A stretch of 36,905 nucleotides of DNA from Dolichospermum compactum NIES-806 (GTDB lineage: Bacteria; Cyanobacteriota; Cyanobacteriia; Cyanobacteriales; Nostocaceae). Of this stretch, positions 17,848 through 24,429 are shown one piece after another. The first letter of the stretch is position 1. Every line of letters begins with the position of its first letter. A program made the position numbers and the translations under genes. Under the pieces are notes generated by a model, which saw only the letters and a list, made by a program, of their open reading frames with translations, had not been told where the DNA came from and did not search any database. The stretch is taken from NCBI RefSeq assembly GCF_002368115.1, contig NZ_AP018316.1, forward strand, positions 1,916,535-1,953,439. The letters run 5' to 3'.

Positions 17848-18645
17848 ATGGGTAGAAAAAGAAATACAGACTATGAAGCTAGATCCAGCCATATTGCTAG
17901 TAAGTGTGGTAAAAATGGGAAATGGAAACTATACATAATAGCTACGGAAGGTGATAAAACTGAACCGAATTATTTCAATGCCTTAATCACTCAATATGAA
18001 CAAGATTTTCGTTTAAGTTATATTCATGTAGAGTTTATAGATAGAGAAAAAGAACAAGCTGGCAATTCAGATCCCCAATATGTACATAAAACTTTACTGA
18101 AATTCTCTGAAGAATTAGAGAAAAGATACGATCTTAAAGAATATGATGAATTGTGGATGATTATAGATACAGATGATTATGATAGTCGAAAAAAAACTAT
18201 TTCTCAGATATTAGAAAAGTGTGATGATAATCCAATATATAAATTATGCATTAGTAATCCTTGCTTTGAAATTTGGTTAATTCTGCACTTTTTTGATTTA
18301 GAAACGAGTTTGCAAGATTGTATTCCAGAACATCTATTAAAAACGAGTTTGCAAGAGGCTATTCCAAAACATCTATACACTACTAGCTTAAAAGATTATA
18401 TTAAAAATCAATACATTCAAAAAAGACCAGGAATTTGTAAAAAGCTCTGGAATATCATTTACGAAAGTCGTAAACAACCATCTAATGGAAAAATAATTGA
18501 AGATATCCAACAAGCAATTTCCAGAGCAAAAATACTTGGTGAATGTAACCCAAATGATCCAGATTATCCAAAAAATAAAATTGGCACAGAAATTTACAAG
18601 TTACTAGAGAAATTGACTCAAATGTCTATGAATGCAGAGAGTTAA
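17848..18645 (+). CDS. RloB/AbiLii-like protein, predicted TOPRIM-type nuclease effector
   Basis: The 265-residue RloB-family partner starts one base after the ATPase stop, with GAGAGG inside the end of that gene as ribosome binding site; the two are surely co-expressed. The TOPRIM-like pattern is visible: strand plus Glu34 in LYIIATEGDKTEPNYF, the metal-binding Asp107-Thr-Asp109 in MIIDTDD, and the family word SNPCFEIWLILHFF (136-149). Similar residues form the nuclease site in OLD and PARIS AriB. A basic N-terminus precedes it. Residues 153-186 contain a threefold repeat (TSLQ-x2-IP-x-HL), and at DNA level two units are 39 bp apart and nearly identical. The function (tRNA or DNA cleavage leading to growth arrest) is inferred from the family only. 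Confidence 0.72.
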   Translation: MGRKRNTDYEARSSHIASKCGKNGKWKLYIIATEGDKTEPNYFNALITQYEQDFRLSYIHVEFIDREKEQAGNSDPQYVHKTLLKFSEELEKRYDLKEYDELWMIIDTDDYDSRKKTISQILEKCDDNPIYKLCISNPCFEIWLILHFFDLETSLQDCIPEHLLKTSLQEAIPKHLYTTSLKDYIKNQYIQKRPGICKKLWNIIYESRKQPSNGKIIEDIQQAISRAKILGECNPNDPDYPKNKIGTEIYKLLEKLTQMSMNAES

Positions 18646-18738
18646 GAAATTTTGACAATGAACCTAACCCAATTCCATAAAAAATCCACCATCTTGCGGC
18701 AGGGAATTTTTTTGTTGCTTATCTAAGAGGATGTTTGA

Positions 18739-18880
18739 CTTGTTCCCAGTCTCTGACTGGGAATACCTACCAGGAGGCTCTGCCTCCAATCCCAGAATAC
18801 AGGCTACTTTACCCGATTTTGTGCTGATAGTTGAGGCAGAGCCTCATCAACTGCATTCCTAGTCAGAGGCTAGGAACGAG
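18739..18880. repeat. About 142-bp compound inverted-repeat element
   Basis: The left arm TTGTTCCCAGTCTCTGACTG and the right arm, read in reverse as TCGTTCCTAGCCTCTGACTA, match closely over about 50 bases. Each arm contains its own palindromes (CTGACTGGG region; GGAGGCTCTGCCTCC at 18773-18787; GAGGCAGAGCCTC at 18832-18844). There is no coding capacity, so it is a MITE-like or structural repeat between the two defence modules. The other bases of 18646-19015 hold nothing I recognise except a GACAT-N8-ATGTC dyad at 18972-18989. Confidence 0.65.
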
Positions 18881-19015
18881 GAAACGGGAAAGAATTGTCA
18901 TTCACAAACATAAACTCCAAGAAATTTCAAACCCTGTCCGATTATTTAGTTAAGAATTGCATGAATTTTTAGACATAGCATTAGATGTCAATAACAAATA
19001 ATAAATTTCAAATAA

Positions 19016-19046
19016 TGTGACACATCGTCCGTAGACTGATAGTCCA
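19016..19046 (+). promoter_or_regulatory. C-box operator of the restriction-modification controller gene
   Basis: Two 11-bp boxes, GACACATCGTC (19019-19029) and GACTGATAGTC (19034-19044), are separated by CGTA. This matches the GAC-N5-GTC doublet with a short CGTG-type spacer that C proteins of R-M systems, such as C.Esp1396I and C.AhdI, bind. It ends 22 bp before the C gene start, where an autoregulatory operator is expected. The right box is the better one. Confidence 0.75.
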
Positions 19047-19066
19047 TAAAAGCTCAAAATCAGTAC

Positions 19067-19315
19067 ATGAATGAATCAAAACAAAAGATTCTTGATGCTT
19101 TAGGTTATCTAGTCAGACAACGCAGAACGGAGTTAGGAATTTCACAAGAGGAGTTAGGACTACGCGCTAACTTAGACCGCACATACATTTCTGGTGTGGA
19201 ACGTGGAGTTAGAAATCCTTCCCTGACTGCTCTTGTAAGTCTTGCAGATGGCTTAGGTATTAGTGTTTCCGTTCTGCTCAAAAATCTGGAAATTGAAGCC
19301 GATAGAATACAGTGA
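19067..19315 (+). CDS. Restriction-modification controller (C) protein, XRE-type HTH
   Basis: This is an 82-residue dimeric helix-turn-helix repressor/activator. Residues 13-60 carry the XRE pattern LVRQRRTELGISQEELG, followed by LDRTYISGVERGVRNPSL, a phrase typical of type II R-M C proteins (the R-x-Y-x-S and ERG-x-RN words). Its size is typical of the family. A matching C-box doublet lies just upstream and a similar box precedes the methyltransferase gene. Its stop overlaps the endonuclease start (GTGA at 19312-19315), so controller and nuclease are translationally coupled. The expected job is to delay nuclease production until the methyltransferase has protected the DNA. This protein could otherwise be a generic XRE regulator, but the operator and context make that unlikely. 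Confidence 0.85.
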   Translation: MNESKQKILDALGYLVRQRRTELGISQEELGLRANLDRTYISGVERGVRNPSLTALVSLADGLGISVSVLLKNLEIEADRIQ

Positions 19316-20052
19316 CAAACCAACAAAATTTAGTCGAGACAATTAAAGCCCAATTTAGACAAGGAGCAACTCAATTACAAGTCTTTAACCTTTTATCAGA
19401 TCAAAAATGGCATTGTAGAGAGTGCGAAGGCAAAAACGTAGGATCAACTCAGTATGCCGGTGGTGGAGGTATTCAGGGATTACAACGCGGGACAAGAAGT
19501 CGTCCTGGTCTTGTCATTGAAACACAAAAGAATTTTTGTCCAACTTGTCAACAAATACGTTTAGGAGATTGCTGGACAGGAGAGATAAAATCGGCTAATT
19601 CAGCTTCTAATATACCAGCTTCTTTAGTTCAAAGAATTCTCCAGGCTTATTCATATACAGATGTAATAGAACAGAGACAAAGAGAGAAGCATGAGCTAGT
19701 TATTGACCATAGGTTTCCAATGGAACGTTGGGGAAAAAGTGAAGCTCCACATTTAACTTCTATGAGTGAAACCGAAATTAGGAAAAAGTTTCAATTACTC
19801 AAGAAAGATGCGTCTGGAAATCATAATCTTTTAAAATCGAGAAGTTGTGAACGTTGTATAAAAACTGGTAAACGCGGTACACCTTTTGGTATTAAATTCT
19901 GGTATAAATCAGGTGAAAATTGGCCTTCCCAACATCAGCGAGGTGATGAAGCTGAGGAAGGTTGTATTGGTTGTGGTTGGTATGATTTTGAAACTTGGCG
20001 TAATGCACTTAACCAAAAACTATCTCAGGTTGATCAAAATGAGGTAAATTAG
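19312..20052 (+). CDS. HNH-type type II restriction endonuclease with two zinc-ribbon-like sites
   Basis: The 246-residue protein starts at GTG 19312, overlapping the C gene stop. A beta-beta-alpha-metal (HNH) motif is visible: VIDHRFP with Asp132 and His133, then Asn170 in GNHNLL. Two cysteine quartets surround it, Cys35/Cys38 with Cys76/Cys79, and Cys179/Cys182 with Cys218/Cys221, which should bind structural zinc. The segment RGTPFGIKFWYKSG is characteristic but I cannot name the family or the target sequence. Its position between a C protein and a convergent C5-methyltransferase makes restriction the obvious role. Its 3' end overlaps the methyltransferase gene by 44 bp tail to tail. All catalytic residues seem present, so it could be active. 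Confidence 0.78.
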   Translation: MTNQQNLVETIKAQFRQGATQLQVFNLLSDQKWHCRECEGKNVGSTQYAGGGGIQGLQRGTRSRPGLVIETQKNFCPTCQQIRLGDCWTGEIKSANSASNIPASLVQRILQAYSYTDVIEQRQREKHELVIDHRFPMERWGKSEAPHLTSMSETEIRKKFQLLKKDASGNHNLLKSRSCERCIKTGKRGTPFGIKFWYKSGENWPSQHQRGDEAEEGCIGCGWYDFETWRNALNQKLSQVDQNEVN

Positions 20053-21202
20053 CAGATTGTCTTATGTTAATTGCAATATCATTTAAGTAAGGAATCAGTG
20101 CATAACCAATACACTCTGCTAAACGTGGTGGTACAGCATTGCCAATTTGCCACATCGCTTTTTTCATACTACCTTCAAAAATAAACGAATCGGGAAATGT
20201 TTGTAATCTGGCCATTTCCCTAGCGGAAATCACGCGATTTAAATATGGATGAATATGTGTACCACCATGATTTTCTTTCACAGTCATACTTGGTTTACCA
20301 GGATATTGTCGTTTGAAAGCATCAACATATTTTGTATATAAAGAACCACCAGGAGGAACTTGAGCAAGACGTTCCATATACTCCTGTGAATGTTTGGTCC
20401 ATTCGTGATTAATTTCCGATATTCGAGTGTATTCTGGTAAATCAGAAATTGCTGATTCAATAGGTTTGTATTCTTCTTGGTTTAATTGCGCTTGAGGATA
20501 AGGATTTGGCATTCCAAATCTATTAGCGATAAAAATAGCTCTTGGTCGAATTTGTGGGACTCCATAAGCCGCAGATTCCAGAATTGCCACAGAAATATGA
20601 GGATAACCAATAGACTCAAAAGCTTCAATAATTGCCGTCTTTATATCCCCTCTTTGAATTGTCAAAATACCTGGTACATTTTCCATCACTACATACCAAG
20701 GGCGTATTTCTGAAACAACACGCACAAATTCATAAAATAATCTATTTCGAGGATCTTTTGGATCACGTTTTCCGGCTACTGAAAATCCTTGACATGGTGG
20801 ACCACCAACAACAACATTTACATCAGGTGAGCCGATTTGTTGCAGCCAATATTGGGGAGAAAATTGTTCAATATCTCCACAGAAATGATGACATTGTGGG
20901 AAATTTTTTTTGTGCGTAGCAGAAGCAATTGGACTAATTTCTACACTAGCCAATGGTGTGAATCCAGCTTGAAATAAACCTTGTGTGATTCCCCCAGCAC
21001 CACAAAACAGATCCACAAAAGTATATTTAGATAATGGACTGGGTGGGGAACTAACATCAGTAAATATCTTATATGGATCAGATTTATCTTCATCTAGTTC
21101 GCGCTGAATACGCTCATAACGTCCTAATTTCGGCTTCTTTTGCTTTTGGCTAGGATTATGCTCATCCTCGTTAGGAAAAAAAGAAATTTGTGTTCCTTGC
21201 AT
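20009..21202 (-). CDS. DNA (cytosine-5) methyltransferase of the R-M system
   Basis: This is a Dcm-type C5-methyltransferase that protects host DNA from the neighbouring nuclease. From ATG 21202 it has 397 residues (MQGTQISFFPNEDEH). A longer frame from ATG 21250 or TTG 21253 is possible, but the C-box-like operator at 21230-21240 would then fall inside the coding region. Motif I FVDLFCGAGGITQG (about 62-75), the catalytic Pro-Cys in GGPPCQGFSVAG (Cys137), ENVPG, QIRPRAIFI and the C-terminal RLQTFPDSF plus QIGNAVPP are all intact. The target-recognition segment between motifs VIII and IX is short, so sequence specificity cannot be read. The first 45 residues are a charged extension not found in minimal enzymes. 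Confidence 0.93.
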   Translation of the reverse strand: MQGTQISFFPNEDEHNPSQKQKKPKLGRYERIQRELDEDKSDPYKIFTDVSSPPSPLSKYTFVDLFCGAGGITQGLFQAGFTPLASVEISPIASATHKKNFPQCHHFCGDIEQFSPQYWLQQIGSPDVNVVVGGPPCQGFSVAGKRDPKDPRNRLFYEFVRVVSEIRPWYVVMENVPGILTIQRGDIKTAIIEAFESIGYPHISVAILESAAYGVPQIRPRAIFIANRFGMPNPYPQAQLNQEEYKPIESAISDLPEYTRISEINHEWTKHSQEYMERLAQVPPGGSLYTKYVDAFKRQYPGKPSMTVKENHGGTHIHPYLNRVISAREMARLQTFPDSFIFEGSMKKAMWQIGNAVPPRLAECIGYALIPYLNDIAINIRQSANLPHFDQPEIVFG

Positions 21203-21229
21203 TCGATAATTGACATGAATGTTTGCTGT

Positions 21230-21240
21230 GACATATAGTC
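21230..21240 (-). promoter_or_regulatory. C-box-like operator before the methyltransferase gene
   Basis: GACATATAGTC (reverse strand GACTATATGTC), within TGTGACATATAGTC, closely resembles the boxes at 19019-19044. It lies 28 bp upstream of the proposed methyltransferase start at 21202. Only one good half is visible; a weak second half may be GACATGAATGT (21212-21222). C-protein repression of the methyltransferase is known in Esp1396I-type systems, and this site suggests the same here. Confidence 0.6.
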
Positions 21241-21304
21241 TACAATACATCAATCATAGCAAAATTAGCAACCTAATCCTAAAAACGAGAAAATTTATCT
21301 CGTT

Positions 21305-21382
21305 ATCTGACACAATCTATTACTTAGAAATTAACACTGGAGTAATGAACAAACATCACACAACTAAAAAATGCTAAAATGT
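21305..21382 (+). repeat. Duplicated promoter block, copy A
   Basis: About 78 bases, beginning ATCTGACACAATCTATTAC and ending in the extended -10 word TGCTAAAAT, recur with roughly 90 percent identity at 22292-22371. Both copies precede a small gene on the plus strand, here the one at 21454. The block resembles a promoter with leader, copied with or between small-gene loci. Confidence 0.75.
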
Positions 21383-21453
21383 ACGGCAACAGAAAATTTA
21401 GAGAGTCATTTGCTATAATTGTACTTAAGAATAGTTATTTTAGGTAAGTTACT

Positions 21454-21666
21454 ATGATTACAAAACAAATGATTCAAGAGAAACTCAAAAATTTAACAGA
21501 AGAACAACTTAATCAAGTTTATGGAATTATTGAACAGTTAAGCGGTGCAGAAAATGCTGTTAAAAAACTTAGTCTAATGTCTAAATTACGCAAAATTAAA
21601 ATTGATGATCCTGAAGATTTCTCGATTCAAGTTAGTGTTAGTTTAGGGAGGGATGTAAGTGAATAA
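21454..21666 (+). CDS. Small antitoxin-like protein
   Basis: The product has 70 residues. The first half (MITKQMIQEKLKNLTEEQLNQVYGIIEQL) is an amphipathic helix pair of the kind seen at the N-terminus of many cyanobacterial type II antitoxins, in which LTEEQLxQVxxFIExL is common. The acidic C-terminal tail (IDDPEDFSIQ) fits a disordered toxin-binding region. TAGGTAAG upstream is a modest ribosome binding site. A GTG at 21659 overlaps its end, where the toxin gene would start, but only 18 codons are open there. I infer an antitoxin whose toxin has been lost. The promoter block upstream is duplicated at 22292. Confidence 0.55.
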   Translation: MITKQMIQEKLKNLTEEQLNQVYGIIEQLSGAENAVKKLSLMSKLRKIKIDDPEDFSIQVSVSLGRDVSE

Positions 21667-21715
21667 TTTTGACAAGCATTTTATTCAAGTTGGGTTTCAA
21701 GCATTAATGAGATAA
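21659..21715 (+). pseudogene. Possible toxin remnant overlapping the small antitoxin-like gene
   Basis: GTG 21659 overlaps the end of the preceding gene, as toxin starts often do. Only 18 codons follow: NNFDKHFIQVGFQALMR and a stop. DKHF-x-Q-x-GF is reminiscent of the C-terminal end of PIN-domain toxins, so a start joined to a tail by internal deletion is possible. The piece is too short for a firm call. Confidence 0.25.
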
Positions 21716-21744
21716 TTAGGTATCGCATCATTTTAAATAGAGAA

Positions 21745-22086
21745 TTAAGCCAAAGCAAACTCAGTCAATTTACGAGTTTCTGGATCATAAAAAGCTAAAA
21801 CAATATCTTCTTTCGGTACACATTCTCTTAGTAAATCTGTAGCTATTCCCTCTTCAGTCCAATCTTCCTCAATGTAAATTTTCTCATTTTTAATGCGAAT
21901 ATAAACAGAAATTGTTTTTACTCGTTTATCATTTTTCCAACCAATATTAAACCAAAGATATTGACTTCTTTGATCATCAAACATTAACACCTCATCTATA
22001 TCAGGATCAATTACTTGTGATGAAATTTTTTCATATTCAGTTAAAATTTGTTTGATTAAGTTTTGATAATGAGTTAGCTTGTCCAT
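21745..22086 (-). CDS. xisI: XisI-family protein (fdxN element excision controlling factor)
   Basis: The 113-residue XisI protein seems complete: MDKLTHYQNLIKQILTEY at the start, then QVIDPDIDEVLMFDDQRSQYLWFNIGW and VKTISVYIRIKNEKIYIEEDWTEEGIATDLL, the family core. XisI and XisH were first described as needed for excision of the fdxN element in Anabaena PCC 7120 heterocysts. Many cyanobacteria carry several copies away from any such element, and their role there is unclear. As is usual, xisI overlaps the end of xisH, here by 13 bp, but this xisH has lost its middle. XisI is therefore an orphan here. No recombinase gene xisF is in the window. Confidence 0.85.
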   Translation of the reverse strand: MDKLTHYQNLIKQILTEYEKISSQVIDPDIDEVLMFDDQRSQYLWFNIGWKNDKRVKTISVYIRIKNEKIYIEEDWTEEGIATDLLRECVPKEDIVLAFYDPETRKLTEFALA

Positions 22087-22188
22087 TTGATAACCTCTTC
22101 TTGATTAATATCAATAACTAATAGTGAAACTTGATATTTTTGTAAAATCAGTTGAATAGGCATCATGGTAAGTATCCTTTGCTGGCAT
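22074..22188 (-). pseudogene. xisH: xisH with a large internal deletion
   Basis: On the minus strand ATG 22188 begins MPAKDTYHDA, the N-terminus of XisH proteins (MPAKDIYHNAV). Within 33 bases the sequence passes to the family C-terminus, read in a different frame, PIQLILQKYQVSLLVIDINQ then EEVIKWTS and a stop at 22074. The 115-bp remnant is what is left of a gene of about 140 codons, so roughly 100 codons are gone and the frame is broken. XisH has a predicted PD-(D/E)XK nuclease fold, and the catalytic part is missing here. The overlap with the xisI start is preserved, which shows that the pair was once intact. Confidence 0.8.
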
Positions 22189-22291
22189 TGTTTTATTTGT
22201 AATTACAAGGTAAAAATTACCCACTTCAATATTATACTAAACTAAAACGGCATCATATACAAAACTTAATAGTTAAACAATTAACTTCAAA

Positions 22292-22371
22292 ATCTGACAC
22301 AATCTATTACTCATAAATTAACACTGGACTAATAAACAGACATCACAAAACTAAAAAATGCTACAATAGAT
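22292..22371 (+). repeat. Duplicated promoter block, copy B
   Basis: This is the second copy of the block at 21305-21382, with a few substitutions; it ends in TGCTACAAT, an even better extended -10. It lies upstream of the gene at 22414. The 22189-22291 stretch before it shows nothing recognisable. Confidence 0.75.
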
Positions 22372-22413
22372 AACCTCCATAAATATCATTTACATTTCCC
22401 TGGAGGAAATATT

Positions 22414-22771
22414 ATGTTATCAACAGAACTTCAACAAGAATTCATGATCAACAGAATTGAGAAAATTGTGGCTATTTTAATGGAAGAACGTCCTTTGTTT
22501 AAAGAAGAACTTAATCCAAGAGAAATGGTTGAACATTTATATCATATCGTTCAGCAAAACTTAACCAAAGAACAATTTAATAACTTATCTGAAGTTGTAT
22601 ACTTATTTTGAAATCAAGAGAGGTTTACTAGCTATTAATTCCCCTAAACAAACAGAAATTTCTAATAAGATTGGACAAGATTATCAAATTATTTTATTAG
22701 ATGATTTAGCGATTTTAGAAAAAGGGCTAATAGTCAAAGATTTATCGGGATTTTTAGTCATCTTCAGATGA
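22414..22771 (+). pseudogene. Small unknown gene, apparently frameshifted and cut by a repeat
   Basis: ATG 22414 has a good ribosome binding site (CTGGAGGAAATATT). The first frame gives 65 residues (MLSTELQQEFMINRIEKIVA...) and stops at 22611. Coding-like sequence then continues in the next frame from about 22596: YFEIKRGLLAINSPKQ, then QDYQIILLDDLAILEKG, stopping at 22771. The shift suggests one disrupted gene or two overlapping ones. The last 16 codons lie inside a 110-bp direct repeat that starts at 22724, so the true C-terminus has been replaced. I do not recognise the family. The length and the shared promoter block suggest a relative of the other small antitoxin-like genes here. Confidence 0.4.
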
Positions 22772-22833
22772 CTTCTGCTATGAGACTGGGAATTCATTCC
22801 CAGGCGGGCTATGGGTTTTACGTTAAGTTGACA
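22724..22833. repeat. 110-bp direct repeat, copy 1
   Basis: It starts GGGCTAATAGTCAAAGATTT and ends GTTAAGTTGACA. It matches 22884-22993 except at two positions. It contains the hairpin CTGGGAAT-TC-ATTCCCAG (22786-22803) and overlaps the end of the unknown frame at 22414-22771. Confidence 0.9.
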
Positions 22834-22883
22834 TTGCTTCCACACCCGCCCAGAAATGAATTATGGCTTACGCTACGCTATCA

Positions 22884-22993
22884 GGGCTAATAGTCAAAGA
22901 TTTATGGGGATTTTTAGTCATCTTCAGATGACTTCTGCTATGAGACTGGGAATTTATTCCCAGGCGGGCTATGGGTTTTACGTTAAGTTGACA
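22884..22993. repeat. 110-bp direct repeat, copy 2
   Basis: The second copy lies 160 bp after the first, with a 50-bp unlike spacer between them. No open gene runs into it. The stretch 22994-23394 that follows has a shared repeat word, AGCTCATGCTTTACCCCTAC (related to about 989-1014 in reverse), and the repeat at 23097. Confidence 0.9.
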
Positions 22994-23096
22994 CCAATAA
23001 GCTCATGCTTTACCCCTACAAATCTAGGTTTTTCGTAATTCTTAAAAGTCCATGTCCCAACCGTGTTGAGTAAGTAATTGGACAAAAATATTTACA

Positions 23097-23190
23097 GTCA
23101 TTGCGAGGGAAGGGAAGCAATCACAACCCTGGCGATTGCTTCATTTCACTTCGTTCCATATGGCTAACGCCACGCAACGCTTACGCAATA
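23097..23190. repeat. REP-like repeat before the CobW gene
   Basis: GTCATTGCGAGGG leads into GAAGCAATC (23114-23122), mirrored by GATTGCTTC (23134-23142), with further CTTCGTTCC and ACGCCACGCAACGC words. This is the widespread CATTGCGAG...GCAATC palindromic repeat type. The remaining bases to 23394 hold the cobW promoter region, in which I could not identify a Zur box. Confidence 0.55.
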
Positions 23191-23394
23191 ACATTGTGTA
23201 ATTAATTCTGTCTCATTACTTATAACAAGTACCTAAGAGCCAAACATTTTTCTCTTGACATTCAATCTTGGTGACTTCTAAGCTATTATTTGGACACTAC
23301 AAGACGGCGGATAACTGTAAAACTTACCCTGTAAACTTTTTGCATTCCGTCTTGCGTTAATACTCTGTTCCTAAAATAAGTAAACGGATAGACT

Positions 23395-24366
23395 ATGATG
23401 ATTTCAGAAACATTCAATTCAGTACCAGTAACCGTTTTGACTGGCTATTTAGGTGCGGGTAAAACCACATTATTAAATCATATTCTTACCTACGAACACG
23501 GTAAAAAAGTTGCCGTTATTGTTAACGAATTTGGCGAGGTAGGTATTGATAATCAATTGGTAATTGATGCAGATGAAGAAATCTTTGAAATGAATAATGG
23601 CTGTATTTGTTGTACAGTTCGCGGTGATTTAATTCGCATTATTGGCAATTTAATGAAACGCCGAGATAAATTTGATCATTTAGTCATTGAAACCACCGGT
23701 TTAGCAGATCCTGCACCTGTAATTCAAACGTTTTTTGTTGATGAAGATTTACAAAGTCAGTTGTCATTAGATGCAGTAGTCACAGTTGTTGATTCTAAAC
23801 ATATTTGGCAACATTGGGAAGCGGACGAGGCTCAAGAACAAATTGCTTTTGCAGATGTAATTTTGTTGAATAAAACCGATTTAGTAACACCGGAAGTCTT
23901 AGATGAATTAGAAACTCGCATTCGTTCAATGAATGCAATGGCAAAAATCTACCGCACCCATAATTCTGAATTAGCAATGTCAGCTTTATTAGGAGTAAAA
24001 GCATTTGATTTAGATCATGCTTTGGAAATTGATCCTAATTTCTTAGGAGAAGATGCTCACGTCCATGATGAAAGTGTCTATTCTGTAGCGATAGTATCAG
24101 AAGGGACGATCAATGGTGAAAAATTAAATGCTTGGATGACAGAATTACTCAGAAATCAAGGTCTAGATATTTTCAGAATGAAAGGAATTTTAAATATTGA
24201 AAATGAAGATAATCGCTTTGTTTTCCAAGGTGTACACATGATATTTGATGGTAAAGCGGATAGACCTTGGAAAGTAAATGAAACTCGCAAAAATGAACTT
24301 GTATTTATTGGTAGAAATTTAGATGAAGCCCAATTAAAAGCAGACTTTTTTGCTTGTATGAGTTAG
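23395..24366 (+). CDS. CobW/COG0523-family metallochaperone GTPase
   Basis: This is a G3E-family GTPase of 323 residues, predicted to deliver a metal (often zinc) to client enzymes in the cytosol. It has a P-loop GYLGAGKT (17-24), the metal-binding CxCC signature GCICC (Cys70, Cys72, Cys73), ETTGLADP (99-106) and the guanine-specificity NKTD. A His-bearing stretch EDAHVHDE leads into the CobW C-terminal domain, which ends FFACMS. The start is ATGATG at 23395 with no strong ribosome binding site, so either Met is possible. It is followed by a 7-bp GC hairpin and a WD40 gene, a pairing that suggests a joint role. It is not near cobalamin genes, so I avoid the name cobW; a ZNG1/YeiR-like zinc role is likelier. 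Confidence 0.88.
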   Translation: MMISETFNSVPVTVLTGYLGAGKTTLLNHILTYEHGKKVAVIVNEFGEVGIDNQLVIDADEEIFEMNNGCICCTVRGDLIRIIGNLMKRRDKFDHLVIETTGLADPAPVIQTFFVDEDLQSQLSLDAVVTVVDSKHIWQHWEADEAQEQIAFADVILLNKTDLVTPEVLDELETRIRSMNAMAKIYRTHNSELAMSALLGVKAFDLDHALEIDPNFLGEDAHVHDESVYSVAIVSEGTINGEKLNAWMTELLRNQGLDIFRMKGILNIENEDNRFVFQGVHMIFDGKADRPWKVNETRKNELVFIGRNLDEAQLKADFFACMS

Positions 24367-24377
24367 ATACAATGGAG

Positions 24378-24394
24378 GGCGGGGAAACCCCGCC
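24378..24394 (+). other. GC-rich hairpin between CobW-like and WD40 genes
   Basis: GGCGGGG and CCCCGCC make a perfect 7-bp stem around AAA, 12 bases after the stop codon. No U-run follows, so it may attenuate or protect the transcript without ending it. The WD40 gene starts 36 bases later. Confidence 0.5.
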
Positions 24395-24429
24395 TTGGCG
24401 AATTGCTGTAAAAATAAAATATCACAACT

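Noticed and set aside
20486..20919. Plus-strand frames inside the methyltransferase gene
   Set aside because: They are antisense shadows; the minus-strand gene has all C5-methyltransferase motifs.
23191..23394. Zur box before the CobW-like gene
   Set aside because: No convincing TGATAAT-type palindrome was seen.
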